This document shows, in pieces, positions 7,485 through 16,348 of a stretch of 64,000 bases of DNA. Under the pieces are notes generated by a model. That model saw only the letters and a program-made list of their open reading frames with translations. It was not told where the DNA came from and ran no database searches. Source of the DNA: Streptomyces sp. NBC_00820 (GTDB lineage Bacteria > Actinomycetota > Actinomycetes > Streptomycetales > Streptomycetaceae); assembly GCF_036347055.1 (NCBI RefSeq), contig NZ_CP108882.1, positions 6,808,001 to 6,872,000 of the forward strand, given 5' to 3'. The position numbers were made by a program, and so were the translations under genes. The stretch's first letter is position 1; each line of letters starts with the position of its first letter.

Positions 7485-10172
7485 ATGACGGAGGGCCGGC
7501 CGCCGGCGGCCGACTCGGCTTCCCTGTGGGAGCGGGACACGGAGATCGCCACCGTCGCGCAGGTGCTCGACGACCTGTGCGCCGACCAGTCCTCCGCGGG
7601 CAGCCTGCTGGTCATCAGGGGCGAGGCCGGACTCGGCAAGACCGCGCTGCTCGCCGAGACCCGCCGCATGGCCGAACGCCGCGGCTGCCGAGTGTGGTCC
7701 GCCCGCGGCGGCGAGACCCTCAAGTCCGTCCCCTTCAACGTGGTACGGCAACTCCTCCAGCCCGCGCTCATCTCCCTGCTGCCCGAAGAGGCCCGCGAGT
7801 ACCTCGGCGACTGGTACGACATCGCCGGCCCCGCCCTCGGCATAGTGGACCCCGGCGCGGGCAGCGTCGACCCGCAGTACGTGTGCGACGGACTCGTCGC
7901 GGCCGTACGCCGGCTCGCCCGCCGGGAGTGGCCGCTGGTGCTGCTCGTCGACGACGCCCACTGGGCCGACCAGGAGACCCTGCGCTGGCTCGCCGCGTTC
8001 GCCGAACGCCTCGACGACCTGCCCGTCCTGGTCGTGGTCGGCCGCCGGCCCGGCGAGGTGAGCGGTGAGAGCGCCCGCCACCTCGACGCGGTGGCCGCCA
8101 CGGCGGGCCGCCCCGTCATCAACCTCAGCGCCCTCACCCCGGACGCCTCCGCCGGACTCACCCGCGCCACCGTCGGCCGGCACGCGGACGACCCGTTCTG
8201 CCGCGAGGTCTGGGCCGTCACCGGCGGCAACCCGTACGAGACCGTCGAACTGCTCGCCAAGGTCCAGGACAGCGAACTCCAGCCGGTCGAGACCCGCGCC
8301 GACGAACTGCGCGCCCTGAACCGCTCCGCCCGCGGCGGCGGACTCGTCGACCGTCTCAAGGGACTCGGCATCGAGGCCACCCAGTTCGCCTGGGCGGCCG
8401 CCATCCTGGGCAACGAATGCAGGGTCGGCCTCGTCGCACGGCTCGCCTCCATGGCCCCGCACGTCGCCGGACACTGCGCCGAACTGCTCCGCAGCGCCCG
8501 CATCCTCACCGACGCCCCCACCGACCGGACCACCCCCGCCTCCGACGACGGCGCGCTGGAGTTCGTCCACCCGCTGATCGCCTCCGCCGTCTACAACTCC
8601 ATCCCGTCCGCCGTGCGCACCGCCATGCACGGCATCGCCGCGCAGATCGTCACCGAGACCGGACGCGGCGCCGCCGAGGCGTCCCGGCACCTGCTCAAGG
8701 TCCATCCGGACGACGACGAGGAACTCGTCGCGCAACTGCGCGAGGCCGCCCGCGAGCACCTCGCCGTCGGCGCGCCCGACGCGGCCCGCCGCTGCCTGGA
8801 GCGCGCCCTGCAGGAACCCCCGCGGCCCGAGACACACGCGCACGTCCTCTACGAACTGGGCTGCGCCACCCTGCTCACCGCGCCCGTCGTGACCATCGAG
8901 CACCTGCGGTGCGCGCTCGGCATGTCCGGCCTCGACGGCGGCAAGCGCGTCGACGCCGTGGTCCGGCTCAGCCAGGCGCTGCTCCACAACGACCAGTTGG
9001 AGGAGGCCGTCCGCACCGTCGAGGCCGAGGCCGCCCGGCACGACGCGAGTCCCGTCAAGATGCGACTGCAGGCCGTGCAGTTCATGTGGGAGGGCATCCA
9101 CGGCGAGACCGCCTCACCTGAACGATCGAGGCGCCTCGCCGACCTCGCCGCCACCTGCACCGGCCGGGACAACTCCGAGCGCGCCCTGCTGATCCTGCGC
9201 GGCTTCGACGCGATGACCCACGGCGAGAGTGCCGAGGAAGTCCTCGAACTGTGCGATCGCGCCCTGGTCAACGGCCGCCTCGCACCCGGCCTCGGCTGGA
9301 CCGACGGCGAATGGGGCATGGAACTGCTGATGATGCTCGGCAGCACCTACGCCTACGCCGACCGCCTCGACCGCGCCGAGAGCCTCTTCTCCGAAGCACT
9401 GCGCGCCTACACCGGCGCCGGCTGGCGCGGCGGCCACCTCTCCCTCGCCAACGCCTACCTCGGCCTCGCCTACCGCCGACAGGGTCGGCTCCGCGACGCC
9501 GAGACCAATCTGCGCGAGGCCCTGACCCAGGCCGAACGCGTCGGCCGGGGCCTGCCGCTGTACTGGTCCGCGACCTGCGGGCTCATCGACACCCTGCTCG
9601 CCCGCGGCCACGTCGACGAAGCCCGGTCCATCGCCGAGCGCCACACCTTCAGCCCGCCCTACCCGTCCACCATCGTCCTCCCCGACATCCGCACCGTGCG
9701 CGGCCGCCTCCTGCTCGCCGTAGGCCGAACCGAGGACGGCATCAACGAACTCGAGGCCGCCGAGAAGACCGCCACCTCCCGCGGCGGCCACAACCCCGTC
9801 CTCGCCCCCTGGTCCATCGACCTCGCCAAGGCCCTCGCCACCCAGGACCCCGCCCGCGCCGCCCGACTCGCCACCGAGGCCCGCCGCCAGGCCGAACACT
9901 TCGGCACGGACACCGCCATCGGCGAGGCCCTCCGCTGCGCGGCGGCCCTGGAGACCGGCCAGCAGGCGGTACGCCTGGCCGCCCAGGCCGTGGCCTACCT
10001 GGAGGCCTCGCCCTGCCAGTACGAGCACGCCGCGGCCCGGGTCGAGTACGGCATCGCGGCCCGCTCCGTCGCCGAACTGAACCGGGGCCTGGCCCTGGCG
10101 CGCTCCTGCGGCGCCGACGGGCTGGTGGCGCAGGCGAGGGAGGTACTGGAGACGGGGCGGGGACTGCGGTAG
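7485..10172 (+). CDS. Large LuxR-type (LAL/STAND) ATPase without a C-terminal HTH
   Basis: An 895-residue protein. Walker A is GEAGLGKT (residues 46-53) and Walker B lies near VLLVDDAHWADQ, followed by TGGNPYE, the order seen in the ATPase module of large LuxR-family (MalT-like) regulators. The C-terminal half is made of helical TPR-like repeats (for example YAYADRLDRAESLFSEAL). The usual LuxR helix-turn-helix is missing: the protein ends in VAQAREVLETGRGLR. It may therefore signal through partners rather than bind DNA. The ATG at 7485 has GGGGAGGAG 5-6 nt upstream; the in-frame ATG at 7461 lacks one. It is divergent from the MFS gene. Confidence 0.75.
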   Translation: MTEGRPPAADSASLWERDTEIATVAQVLDDLCADQSSAGSLLVIRGEAGLGKTALLAETRRMAERRGCRVWSARGGETLKSVPFNVVRQLLQPALISLLPEEAREYLGDWYDIAGPALGIVDPGAGSVDPQYVCDGLVAAVRRLARREWPLVLLVDDAHWADQETLRWLAAFAERLDDLPVLVVVGRRPGEVSGESARHLDAVAATAGRPVINLSALTPDASAGLTRATVGRHADDPFCREVWAVTGGNPYETVELLAKVQDSELQPVETRADELRALNRSARGGGLVDRLKGLGIEATQFAWAAAILGNECRVGLVARLASMAPHVAGHCAELLRSARILTDAPTDRTTPASDDGALEFVHPLIASAVYNSIPSAVRTAMHGIAAQIVTETGRGAAEASRHLLKVHPDDDEELVAQLREAAREHLAVGAPDAARRCLERALQEPPRPETHAHVLYELGCATLLTAPVVTIEHLRCALGMSGLDGGKRVDAVVRLSQALLHNDQLEEAVRTVEAEAARHDASPVKMRLQAVQFMWEGIHGETASPERSRRLADLAATCTGRDNSERALLILRGFDAMTHGESAEEVLELCDRALVNGRLAPGLGWTDGEWGMELLMMLGSTYAYADRLDRAESLFSEALRAYTGAGWRGGHLSLANAYLGLAYRRQGRLRDAETNLREALTQAERVGRGLPLYWSATCGLIDTLLARGHVDEARSIAERHTFSPPYPSTIVLPDIRTVRGRLLLAVGRTEDGINELEAAEKTATSRGGHNPVLAPWSIDLAKALATQDPARAARLATEARRQAEHFGTDTAIGEALRCAAALETGQQAVRLAAQAVAYLEASPCQYEHAAARVEYGIAARSVAELNRGLALARSCGADGLVAQAREVLETGRGLR

Positions 10173-10217
10173 GACGGCGAAGGCAAGCCGGACCGGCGAC
10201 GGCAGGTGGGACCGGCT

Positions 10218-11375
10218 TCACGGAGACTTCCGTGCCGCCTCCTCCTGGTGCTCCTCCGCCCGTTCCTCCTCGGACAGCACCCGTTGGGCCGTCGCGAACG
10301 CCGAGTTGGCCGCCGGTATTCCGCAGTACACGGCGGTCTGGAGGAGAACCGCGCCGATCTCCTGGGGTGTGAGCCCGTTGCGCCGGGCCGCCCGGACGTG
10401 CATCGCCAGCTCCTCGTGGTGGCCGCGCGCGGCCAGCGCGGTCAGGGTGATCATGCTGCGCTCGCGCCGCGACAGGGTGGGATCGGTCCAGATCTCGCCC
10501 CAGGCGTAGCGGGAGACGAACTCCTGGAACCGCGCGGTGAACGGCGTCTGCCGGGCCTGCGCCCGGTCCACGTGCGCGTCGCCCAGCACCTCCCTGCGTA
10601 CGGCCGTCCCGCTCGCGGGCGGCCCGTCGAGCCAGGTGCGCAACGCGGCCAGGACGGCCTCCGGGCACTGCGCGGGCGCGAGGTGGGCCGCCCCGGGCAG
10701 CTCCATGAGCGTGGCCCCGGGCACCGCGTCCGCGATCTCCCGCAGCTGCGCGGGCGGTGTCGCCGCATCCCGCCGGCCCGCGACCAGCAGGGTGGGTACG
10801 GCGACGCGGGTGAGCCGGTCGCGCAGGTCGAAGGCGGCGAGCGCGTCACAGCAGGCGGCGTAGGCCCCCGCGTCCGCCTCCACGTGGTCCCGGACCAGCC
10901 GGGGGACCGTGAACCCGGGCGTGAACCAGCGCGCGTCCGCGCTCTCGGCCAGCCACCCCAGGCCCTCCCGCCGCACCCGTTCCGCCCGGTCGCGCCACGG
11001 TGTGCTGCCACCGAAGTGCGCCGAGGAGCAGATGACGGCCAGGGACGTCAGGCGCTCGGGACGGTGGACGGCCAGGTGCAGGCCCACCGCGCCGCTCAGG
11101 GAGACGCCCGCGTAGGCGAACCGCTCGATGCCGAGGGCGTCGGCGAGGTCCAGGACCAGGCCGGCCAGGTCCCCGACGGTGGCCCCCGGCCCGATCAGAT
11201 CCGCGGCCGAGCCGCCGTGCCCCGGCAGATCCCAGCGCACCACCCGGTGACCGGAGGACAGCTCGGGCGCGATCCGGTCCCACAGGGCGTACGAGGTGCC
11301 GAGGGACGGGCCGAGCAGCAGCGGGGGAGCGGCGGCCGGGCCTTCCGTCAGGTGATGCAGGAGTTCCACGGTCAA
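10218..11375 (-). CDS. pcaL: PcaL: 3-oxoadipate enol-lactonase / 4-carboxymuconolactone decarboxylase fusion
   Basis: About 385 residues with two domains. Residues ~1-255 are an alpha/beta hydrolase (oxyanion region LLGPSLGTS, nucleophile elbow YAGVSLSGAVG, catalytic His near LPGAAHLAP) that opens the enol-lactone to 3-oxoadipate. Residues ~265-370 are a carboxymuconolactone decarboxylase domain (SRRERSMITLTALAARG...EELAMHVRAARRNGLT...Y-CGIPAAN). The two reactions are consecutive, and this fusion is known as PcaL in actinomycetes. The TTG at 11375 overlaps the pcaB stop as TTGA with GGAG 5 nt upstream; a GTG at 11369 is an alternative. Last gene of the pca operon. Confidence 0.9.
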   Translation of the reverse strand: MTVELLHHLTEGPAAAPPLLLGPSLGTSYALWDRIAPELSSGHRVVRWDLPGHGGSAADLIGPGATVGDLAGLVLDLADALGIERFAYAGVSLSGAVGLHLAVHRPERLTSLAVICSSAHFGGSTPWRDRAERVRREGLGWLAESADARWFTPGFTVPRLVRDHVEADAGAYAACCDALAAFDLRDRLTRVAVPTLLVAGRRDAATPPAQLREIADAVPGATLMELPGAAHLAPAQCPEAVLAALRTWLDGPPASGTAVRREVLGDAHVDRAQARQTPFTARFQEFVSRYAWGEIWTDPTLSRRERSMITLTALAARGHHEELAMHVRAARRNGLTPQEIGAVLLQTAVYCGIPAANSAFATAQRVLSEEERAEEHQEEAARKSP

Positions 11376-12718
11376 CGTCGCTCCAGGGCACGGTCGGTGA
11401 GAGACCCGGCGAAACCCGTGCAGCGCTCCGGGTCGGTGAGGTCGTCCAGATCCAGATCCTGCAATTCCGGTTCCTCCGACAGGAGTTCGGGCAGCGAGCG
11501 CCCCCCGGTCAGGGCCCGCCCTGCCAGCGAGGTCAGCAACTCCCTTGCGCGTGACCGGCCGAGGACGGGCGCGAGCGCGGCGGACAGCCGTTCGGAGAAG
11601 ATCAGCCCCCGCGTCGCCCCGAGGTTCGCGCGCATCCTCCCGGGGTGCACGGTCAGCCCCTCGGCGAGGGCGGCCGCGTGACCGGCCGCGCCGCCGACCA
11701 GACGCAGCAGGTCCCGCAGCGGCTCCCATTCGGCGTGCCAGGCGCCGGCCGGGCGTTCGTCCTCGGCGGCGAGACCGCCGTACAGGGTGGCCGCGAGCTG
11801 GGGAGCGCGCCGGGCGGCCGCCGCGAGCAGCGTGGACCGCACCGGGTTCGCCTTGTGCGGCATGGCCGACGAGCCGCCGCCGCGGCCCTCGCTCAGCTCA
11901 CCGACCTCGGTGCGCGACAGCGTCAGCACGTCCGCGGCGAACTTGCCCAGCGCGCCCGCCGTGAACGCCAGGCACCCGGCGAGGTCGGCGACGGGTGCGC
12001 GCAGCGCGTGCCAGGGCAACACCGGTGCGACAAGGCCGACTTCGCGGGCGTACGCCTCGGTCAGGGCCGCCGCGTCGACGGCGCCGTACGCCTGGAAGGC
12101 CGCCAGGGTTCCCGCGGCGCCGCCGAGTTGGACGGGCAGGGAGTCCCGTACCCGGGCGGTGCGGTCCCGCGCGTCGAGGATCAACGCCCGCCAGCCGGCC
12201 GCCTTCAGACCGAACGTCGTCGGTACGGCGTGCTGGGTGAGGGTCCGCCCGGGCAGCACCGTGTCCCGGTGCTCGGCGGCGAGCGCGGCCAGCGCCCGTT
12301 CGGTCCGGGCGAGGCCGTCGAGGAGCGGGGCGAGGGCACGTAAGGCGACCAGCATCGTCGCGGTGTCCATGATGTCCTGGCTGGTCGCGCCCCGGTGCAC
12401 GTAGGGGCCGAACTCCGCCCCGGCCGCCGCTGTCAGGTCGGCCACCAGGGGGATGACCGGGTTGCCGCCGGCGGGGGCGCGGGCGGCGAGGGAGCCGATG
12501 TCGAAGTTCGCCGGCACCGCCGCCCGCGTCACCGCCGCCGCGGCCTCGGCCGGGGCCAGCCCTAGCGCGGCCTGCGCCCGGGTCAGCGCCGCCTCGGCGT
12601 CGAGCAGTGCCCGCAGGTAGGCGTGGTCGCCGGTCTCGGACGCGGCGTCGGACAGGCTCCATGCCGGGGCGAGCAGACCGGCGTCACCGGCGTGCGGAGA
12701 GGGCGGCGGCGTCTTCAC
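11372..12718 (-). CDS. pcaB: 3-carboxy-cis,cis-muconate cycloisomerase
   Basis: A 448-residue member of the fumarase/aspartase superfamily. The signature GGGSSAMPHKANPVR (flexible catalytic loop) and the HRGATSQDIMDTA substrate motif are both intact. It closes 3-carboxymuconate to 4-carboxymuconolactone, the step after ring cleavage by PcaGH and before PcaL. Its ATG at 12718 overlaps the pcaG stop by 4 bp, and its stop overlaps the pcaL start, so translation through the operon is coupled. Length agrees with other PcaB proteins. Confidence 0.92.
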   Translation of the reverse strand: MKTPPPSPHAGDAGLLAPAWSLSDAASETGDHAYLRALLDAEAALTRAQAALGLAPAEAAAAVTRAAVPANFDIGSLAARAPAGGNPVIPLVADLTAAAGAEFGPYVHRGATSQDIMDTATMLVALRALAPLLDGLARTERALAALAAEHRDTVLPGRTLTQHAVPTTFGLKAAGWRALILDARDRTARVRDSLPVQLGGAAGTLAAFQAYGAVDAAALTEAYAREVGLVAPVLPWHALRAPVADLAGCLAFTAGALGKFAADVLTLSRTEVGELSEGRGGGSSAMPHKANPVRSTLLAAAARRAPQLAATLYGGLAAEDERPAGAWHAEWEPLRDLLRLVGGAAGHAAALAEGLTVHPGRMRANLGATRGLIFSERLSAALAPVLGRSRARELLTSLAGRALTGGRSLPELLSEEPELQDLDLDDLTDPERCTGFAGSLTDRALERR

Positions 12719-13320
12719 CGGAACTCCAGGAAGACCGTCTCGCCGTCACCCTGGAGGCGGATGTCGAAACGGTAGGTGCCGCGGCCCTCGTCGGCGGCGA
12801 TGAGCGTGCCGCGCCGGTCGCCCACCCGCGCGAGCAGCGGGTCGGCGGCGAGCGCCGCTTCGTCGCCGGGCAGGTAGACGCGGGTGAACAGGTGGACGAG
12901 CAGGCCGCGCGCGAAGACGCAGAGGCTCAGGTACGGGGCGCCGCGGCCGCGGGCGCCCGGCCGCAGCGTACGGGCGTACCAGTGGCCGCCCGCATCCGTA
13001 GGCGCCCGCCCCCACCCTGTGAACTCCACACCGGTGCGCCCGAGTTGGTCGCCGGTCGCCGGGTCCCGCCGGATCGAGCCGTCCACCTGCGCCACCGTGC
13101 CGTCGAGGCCCGCGCCCCACAGCTCGACCAGGGCGTCCGGCACCGGCCGTCCGTCTCCGTCGAGGACGTACCCGTGCACGGTGACCGTGCCGGGATGCCC
13201 GGGCGGCGCGATCTCCTCGCCGCCGCGGAAGGGGAGGGCGTACCCGTAGAAGGGGCCGATCGTCTGGGAGGGGGTCGGCGGGAGGCTCCGGGGCGGGCCT
13301 TGGGCGTCGGCCGTCGTCAT
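12715..13320 (-). CDS. pcaG: Protocatechuate 3,4-dioxygenase, alpha subunit
   Basis: A 201-residue intradiol dioxygenase alpha chain, recognisable by PTPSQTIGPFYGYALPF at the N-terminus and the beta-sandwich core (VPDALVELWGAG, RTLRPGARGRGAPYLSLCVFARGLLVHLFTRVYLPGDE in segments). As expected for alpha subunits, the iron-ligand Tyr/His set of the beta chain is not conserved. It pairs with PcaH to cleave protocatechuate between the two hydroxyls. It lies 7 bp after pcaH and overlaps pcaB by 4 bp. Confidence 0.92.
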   Translation of the reverse strand: MTTADAQGPPRSLPPTPSQTIGPFYGYALPFRGGEEIAPPGHPGTVTVHGYVLDGDGRPVPDALVELWGAGLDGTVAQVDGSIRRDPATGDQLGRTGVEFTGWGRAPTDAGGHWYARTLRPGARGRGAPYLSLCVFARGLLVHLFTRVYLPGDEAALAADPLLARVGDRRGTLIAADEGRGTYRFDIRLQGDGETVFLEFR

Positions 13321-13327
13321 GGCGGGG

Positions 13328-14101
13328 TCAGCGTCCTTCCTGGGTCCAGGTGGCGGCCGGGCCGTCCAGCACGATGTCCCAGCGGTACCCGAGGGAGAAC
13401 TCCGGTACCGACAGGGTGTGGTCGTAGGCCGCCACCAGGCGCCCGCGGGCCGCGTCGTCGGTCACGGACCGGAGGATCGGGTCGTAGGGGAAGAGCGGGT
13501 CGCCGGGGAAGTACATCTGCGTCACCAGGCGCTGCGTGAACGCCGTGCCGAAGACGGAGAAGTGGATGTGGGCCGGGCGCCAGGCACCCACGTGGTTGCG
13601 CCAGGGGTAGGGGCCGGGCCGGACGGTGGTGAAGCGGTAGCGGCCCCCGGCGTCGGTGAGGGTGCGGCCGGCGCCGGTGAAGTTCGGGTCCAGCGGCGCG
13701 TCGTGCTGCTCGCCCCGATGGGCGTACCGCCCGGCCGAGTTGGCCTGCCAGATCTCGATCAGCTGGCCGCGGACCGGGCGTCCGGCGCGGTCGAGGAGTC
13801 GTCCGGACACGGTGATCCGCTCGCCGATCGGTTCGCCCGCGTGATGCCGGGTGAGGTCGTTGTCGATGTCGGTGAGGTCACGCAGGCCGAAGGCGGGGGA
13901 GTACAGCTCCACCGCCTCGGGGTCCGCGGTGGTGTCGATGGCGACCGGGGGCCGGTGCGGGTGGCGGAGCCGGGTGGAGCGGTAGGGGGCGTAGCCGGGG
14001 CGGGGGTGGTGCTCGACCGGGGCGCCGTCCGCGATCCGCTTCTCGTACGCGGCGCGCTCGGCGGCCGTCTCCTGGTCGATGTCCTGCTGCGTGAGGGGCA
14101 T
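13328..14101 (-). CDS. pcaH: Protocatechuate 3,4-dioxygenase, beta subunit
   Basis: A 257-residue catalytic subunit. The four Fe(III) ligands can be placed: Tyr126 (GRYAH), Tyr165 (GPYPW), His178 and His180 (RPAHIHFSVFG). The N-terminal extension (YRSTRLRHPHRPP) is typical of beta chains. The ATG at 14101 has AGGTGA just upstream. It is separated from pcaJ by 186 bp of repeat-containing DNA, where other Streptomyces clusters carry pcaF. Confidence 0.93.
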   Translation of the reverse strand: MPLTQQDIDQETAAERAAYEKRIADGAPVEHHPRPGYAPYRSTRLRHPHRPPVAIDTTADPEAVELYSPAFGLRDLTDIDNDLTRHHAGEPIGERITVSGRLLDRAGRPVRGQLIEIWQANSAGRYAHRGEQHDAPLDPNFTGAGRTLTDAGGRYRFTTVRPGPYPWRNHVGAWRPAHIHFSVFGTAFTQRLVTQMYFPGDPLFPYDPILRSVTDDAARGRLVAAYDHTLSVPEFSLGYRWDIVLDGPAATWTQEGR

Positions 14102-14287
14102 GGGTCACCTGACGCTTTCCTGGCGTTCGGGACGAGGGCGGGTACGCGAGCGGGTGGGAGGGCGGGGCGAGGGGTGCGGTGCGGGCCCCGGCGCGGGCCG
14201 GTCGCATGCGGGAGCGGACATGGGAGCGGACATGGGAGCGGATGCGGGAGCGGGCCTGCCGCGAAACGGGAGCGGGGTGAGCCGGGT
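14102..14287. repeat. Gap between pcaJ and pcaH with 12-bp repeats; no pcaF
   Basis: This 186-bp gap contains GGGAGCGGACAT twice in tandem (14210-14233) plus two degenerate copies up to about 14252. I see no thiolase coding sequence or remnant. In an operon whose other junctions are 7 bp or less, a repeat-filled gap at the expected pcaF position suggests a deletion scar. Confidence 0.6.
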
Positions 14288-14932
14288 TCACGACAGGTGC
14301 TCTGCGACGGCCAGTTCGGCCGCCGTCTTCGCGACGACCTCGTCGACGCTCACCCCCGGGGCCGTCTCCACCAGGGCGAACCCCGCGGCCGTGACGTCCA
14401 GTACCGCCAGGTCGGTGATGACCCGGTGCACGCACGCCCTGCCGGTGAGCGGCAGCGTGCACCGGTCCAGGAGCTTCGGGGAACCGTCCTTGGCGGTGTG
14501 CGTCATGAGGACGACGACCGTACGGGCGCCGTGCACCAGGTCCATCGCCCCGCCGATCCCGGTGACCAGCCTGCCGGGGACGGCCCAGTTGGCCAGGTCG
14601 CCCCCGGCGGACACCTGCATCGCGCCCAGTACGGCCACGTCGATGTGCCCGCCCCGGACCATCGCGAACGACAGCGCCGAGTCGAAGAAGGACGCTCCGG
14701 GCAGGACCGTCACGGTCTCCTTGCCGGCGTTGATCAGGTCCGGGTCGATCCCGCCCTCCTCCGGGTAGGGCCCGGTGCCCAGGACGCCGTTCTCCGACTC
14801 CAGGACCACCTCCACGCCCGCCGGCAGATGGTTCGGGATCAGCGTCGGCAGGCCGATGCCCAGGTTGACGTACTGGCCGTCCCTGAGGTCGCGGGCGGCG
14901 CGCGCGGCCATCTCCTCGCGGGTCCATGCCAT
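14288..14932 (-). CDS. pcaJ: 3-oxoadipate CoA-transferase, subunit B
   Basis: A 214-residue CoA-transferase family I beta subunit. The catalytic glutamate motif SENG (in [13 protein letters not shown]) is present, as are NLGIGLPTL and the [14 protein letters not shown] segment. With PcaI it moves CoA from succinyl-CoA to 3-oxoadipate. Its ATG shares one base with the pcaI stop (TGATG), so the subunits are made together. Confidence 0.92.
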   Translation of the reverse strand: MAWTREEMAARAARDLRDGQYVNLGIGLPTLIPNHLPAGVEVVLESENGVLGTGPYPEEGGIDPDLINAGKETVTVLPGASFFDSALSFAMVRGGHIDVAVLGAMQVSAGGDLANWAVPGRLVTGIGGAMDLVHGARTVVVLMTHTAKDGSPKLLDRCTLPLTGRACVHRVITDLAVLDVTAAGFALVETAPGVSVDEVVAKTAAELAVAEHLS

Positions 14933-15687
14933 CAGGGCCGCACCGTCCGGCGCTCGACCCGCTTGTCCGCCGCCTGTTCGGGCGTGAGCGGCACCACCCG
15001 CTGTACGAAGATGCCGGGCAGGTGCACCGCGTCCGGGTCGATCTCCCCTGGCTCGACGAGCCGTTCCACCTCCGCCACGGTCACCCGGCCCGCCATCGCG
15101 ACGGGCGGGTTGAAGTTCCGGGCGGACTTGGCGAAGACCAGATTCCCGTGCCGGTCGCCCTTGGCGGCGCGGACCAGCGCGAAGTCGGTGCGGACGGCCC
15201 GCTCCAGGATGTACTCGACGCCGTCGAACTCCCGTACCTCCTTCGGCGGTGACGCCAGGGCGACCCCGCCGTCACCGTCGTAGCGCCACGGCAGCCCGCC
15301 CTCGGCGACCTGCGTGCCCACCCCGGCCGGGGTGTAGAAGGCGGGGATTCCGGCGCCGCCGGCGCGCAGCCGCTCGGCGAGCGTGCCCTGGGGGATCAGT
15401 TCGACCTCCAGCTCGCCGGCCAGGTACTGGCGGGCGAACTCCTTGTTCCCGCCCAGGTAGGAACAGGTCACGCGGGCGATGCGGCCGGCGGCCAGCAGGA
15501 CGGCGAGGCCGGTCTCCATCGCCCCGCAGTTGTTCGACACCACGCGCAGACCGGTCGTCCCGCGCTCGTACAGCGTCTGGATCAGCACGTTCGGCACACC
15601 GCTCAGGCCGAATCCGCCGACCGCGAGGGACGCGCCGTCCGGCACGTCGGCCAGCGCCGCTCCGGCCGTGGCGACCACCTTGTCCAT
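14932..15687 (-). CDS. pcaI: 3-oxoadipate CoA-transferase, subunit A
   Basis: A 251-residue CoA-transferase family I alpha subunit, with the CoA-binding glycine loop [11 protein letters not shown] near residues 23-33 and the [15 protein letters not shown] segment. First gene of the catabolic operon, reading away from pcaV; its promoter must lie within 15688-15871. It works with PcaJ in the penultimate step of the beta-ketoadipate pathway. The final thiolase is not encoded in this operon. Confidence 0.92.
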   Translation of the reverse strand: MDKVVATAGAALADVPDGASLAVGGFGLSGVPNVLIQTLYERGTTGLRVVSNNCGAMETGLAVLLAAGRIARVTCSYLGGNKEFARQYLAGELEVELIPQGTLAERLRAGGAGIPAFYTPAGVGTQVAEGGLPWRYDGDGGVALASPPKEVREFDGVEYILERAVRTDFALVRAAKGDRHGNLVFAKSARNFNPPVAMAGRVTVAEVERLVEPGEIDPDAVHLPGIFVQRVVPLTPEQAADKRVERRTVRP

Positions 15688-15871
15688 CGGCGCGGCTCCC
15701 TCTCCGTGAAGTCGTCAGAGCACTGAGCATGTCCCGCGAGGTGCGTCCTCACGCTCGCACCGGGCCTCGGATCCCGTCAAGGCCCCTCCGTACAAGGGCT
15801 GTTGTGGCGCAGACAGTGGACCCGTGGACGCGTATCGTTCAGTGCACCGACGAACCGATCCGGGGGCGTAC
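15688..15871. promoter_or_regulatory. Divergent pcaI-pcaV control region
   Basis: This segment contains the promoters of both the pca operon and pcaV. A possible minus-strand -35 TTGACG lies at 15774-15779. Near pcaV, GTTC and GAAC flank an 11-nt spacer at about 15837-15855 inside a larger imperfect inverted repeat, overlapping a weak -35/-10 pair (CAGACA at 15810, TATCGT at 15833). That is a reasonable place for a MarR dimer to block both promoters. The element assignments are tentative. Confidence 0.4.
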
Positions 15872-16339
15872 ATGGCCGCGGTTGACCTCGCCACGCATCC
15901 CGGGCACCTGGCCCGGCGGCTGCAACAGGCACACCACCTGCTGTGGAACACGATGGTCTCGGAGGAGATCACCTCCCCGCAGTTCGCGGTCCTGAACGCC
16001 GTCGCCGCCGAACCGGGCCTCGATCAGGGGACCGTGGGGGAGCGGGTGGGCCTGGACCGGTCGACCGTCGCCGAGGTCGTCAGCCGGCTCGGCCGCCGCG
16101 GGCTGCTGAACAAGGTGCGCGACCGGCACGACGGCCGCCGCTTCCTGCTCCGCCTCACCGACGACGGCCTGCGCGTCCACCGCAAGCTGACGGTGCGCAC
16201 GGCCCGGATGAACCAGGTCCTCCTCGCCCCGCTCTCCGCCGACGAGCAGACCGTCTTCCTCGACCTGGTCCGCAGGGTCGCCGACGCGGCGGAGACCCTG
16301 CGCAGACCGTCGGAGCCGCCGGCCGCCCGGCAGGACTGA
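15872..16339 (+). CDS. pcaV: MarR-family regulator of protocatechuate catabolism
   Basis: A 155-residue winged-helix MarR protein (core QFAVLNAVAAEPGLDQGTV, recognition helix LDRSTVAEVVSRLGRRGL, wing RDRHDGRRFLLRLT). It is divergent from pcaI, the position of PcaV, a MarR repressor described in S. coelicolor that releases DNA on binding protocatechuate. I chose the ATG at 15872; the in-frame GTG at 15824 lies upstream of the likely promoter/operator. The start MAAVDL matches my recollection of the published protein, which I cannot verify here. Confidence 0.8.
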   Translation: MAAVDLATHPGHLARRLQQAHHLLWNTMVSEEITSPQFAVLNAVAAEPGLDQGTVGERVGLDRSTVAEVVSRLGRRGLLNKVRDRHDGRRFLLRLTDDGLRVHRKLTVRTARMNQVLLAPLSADEQTVFLDLVRRVADAAETLRRPSEPPAARQD

Positions 16340-16348
16340 ACGCGCCGC

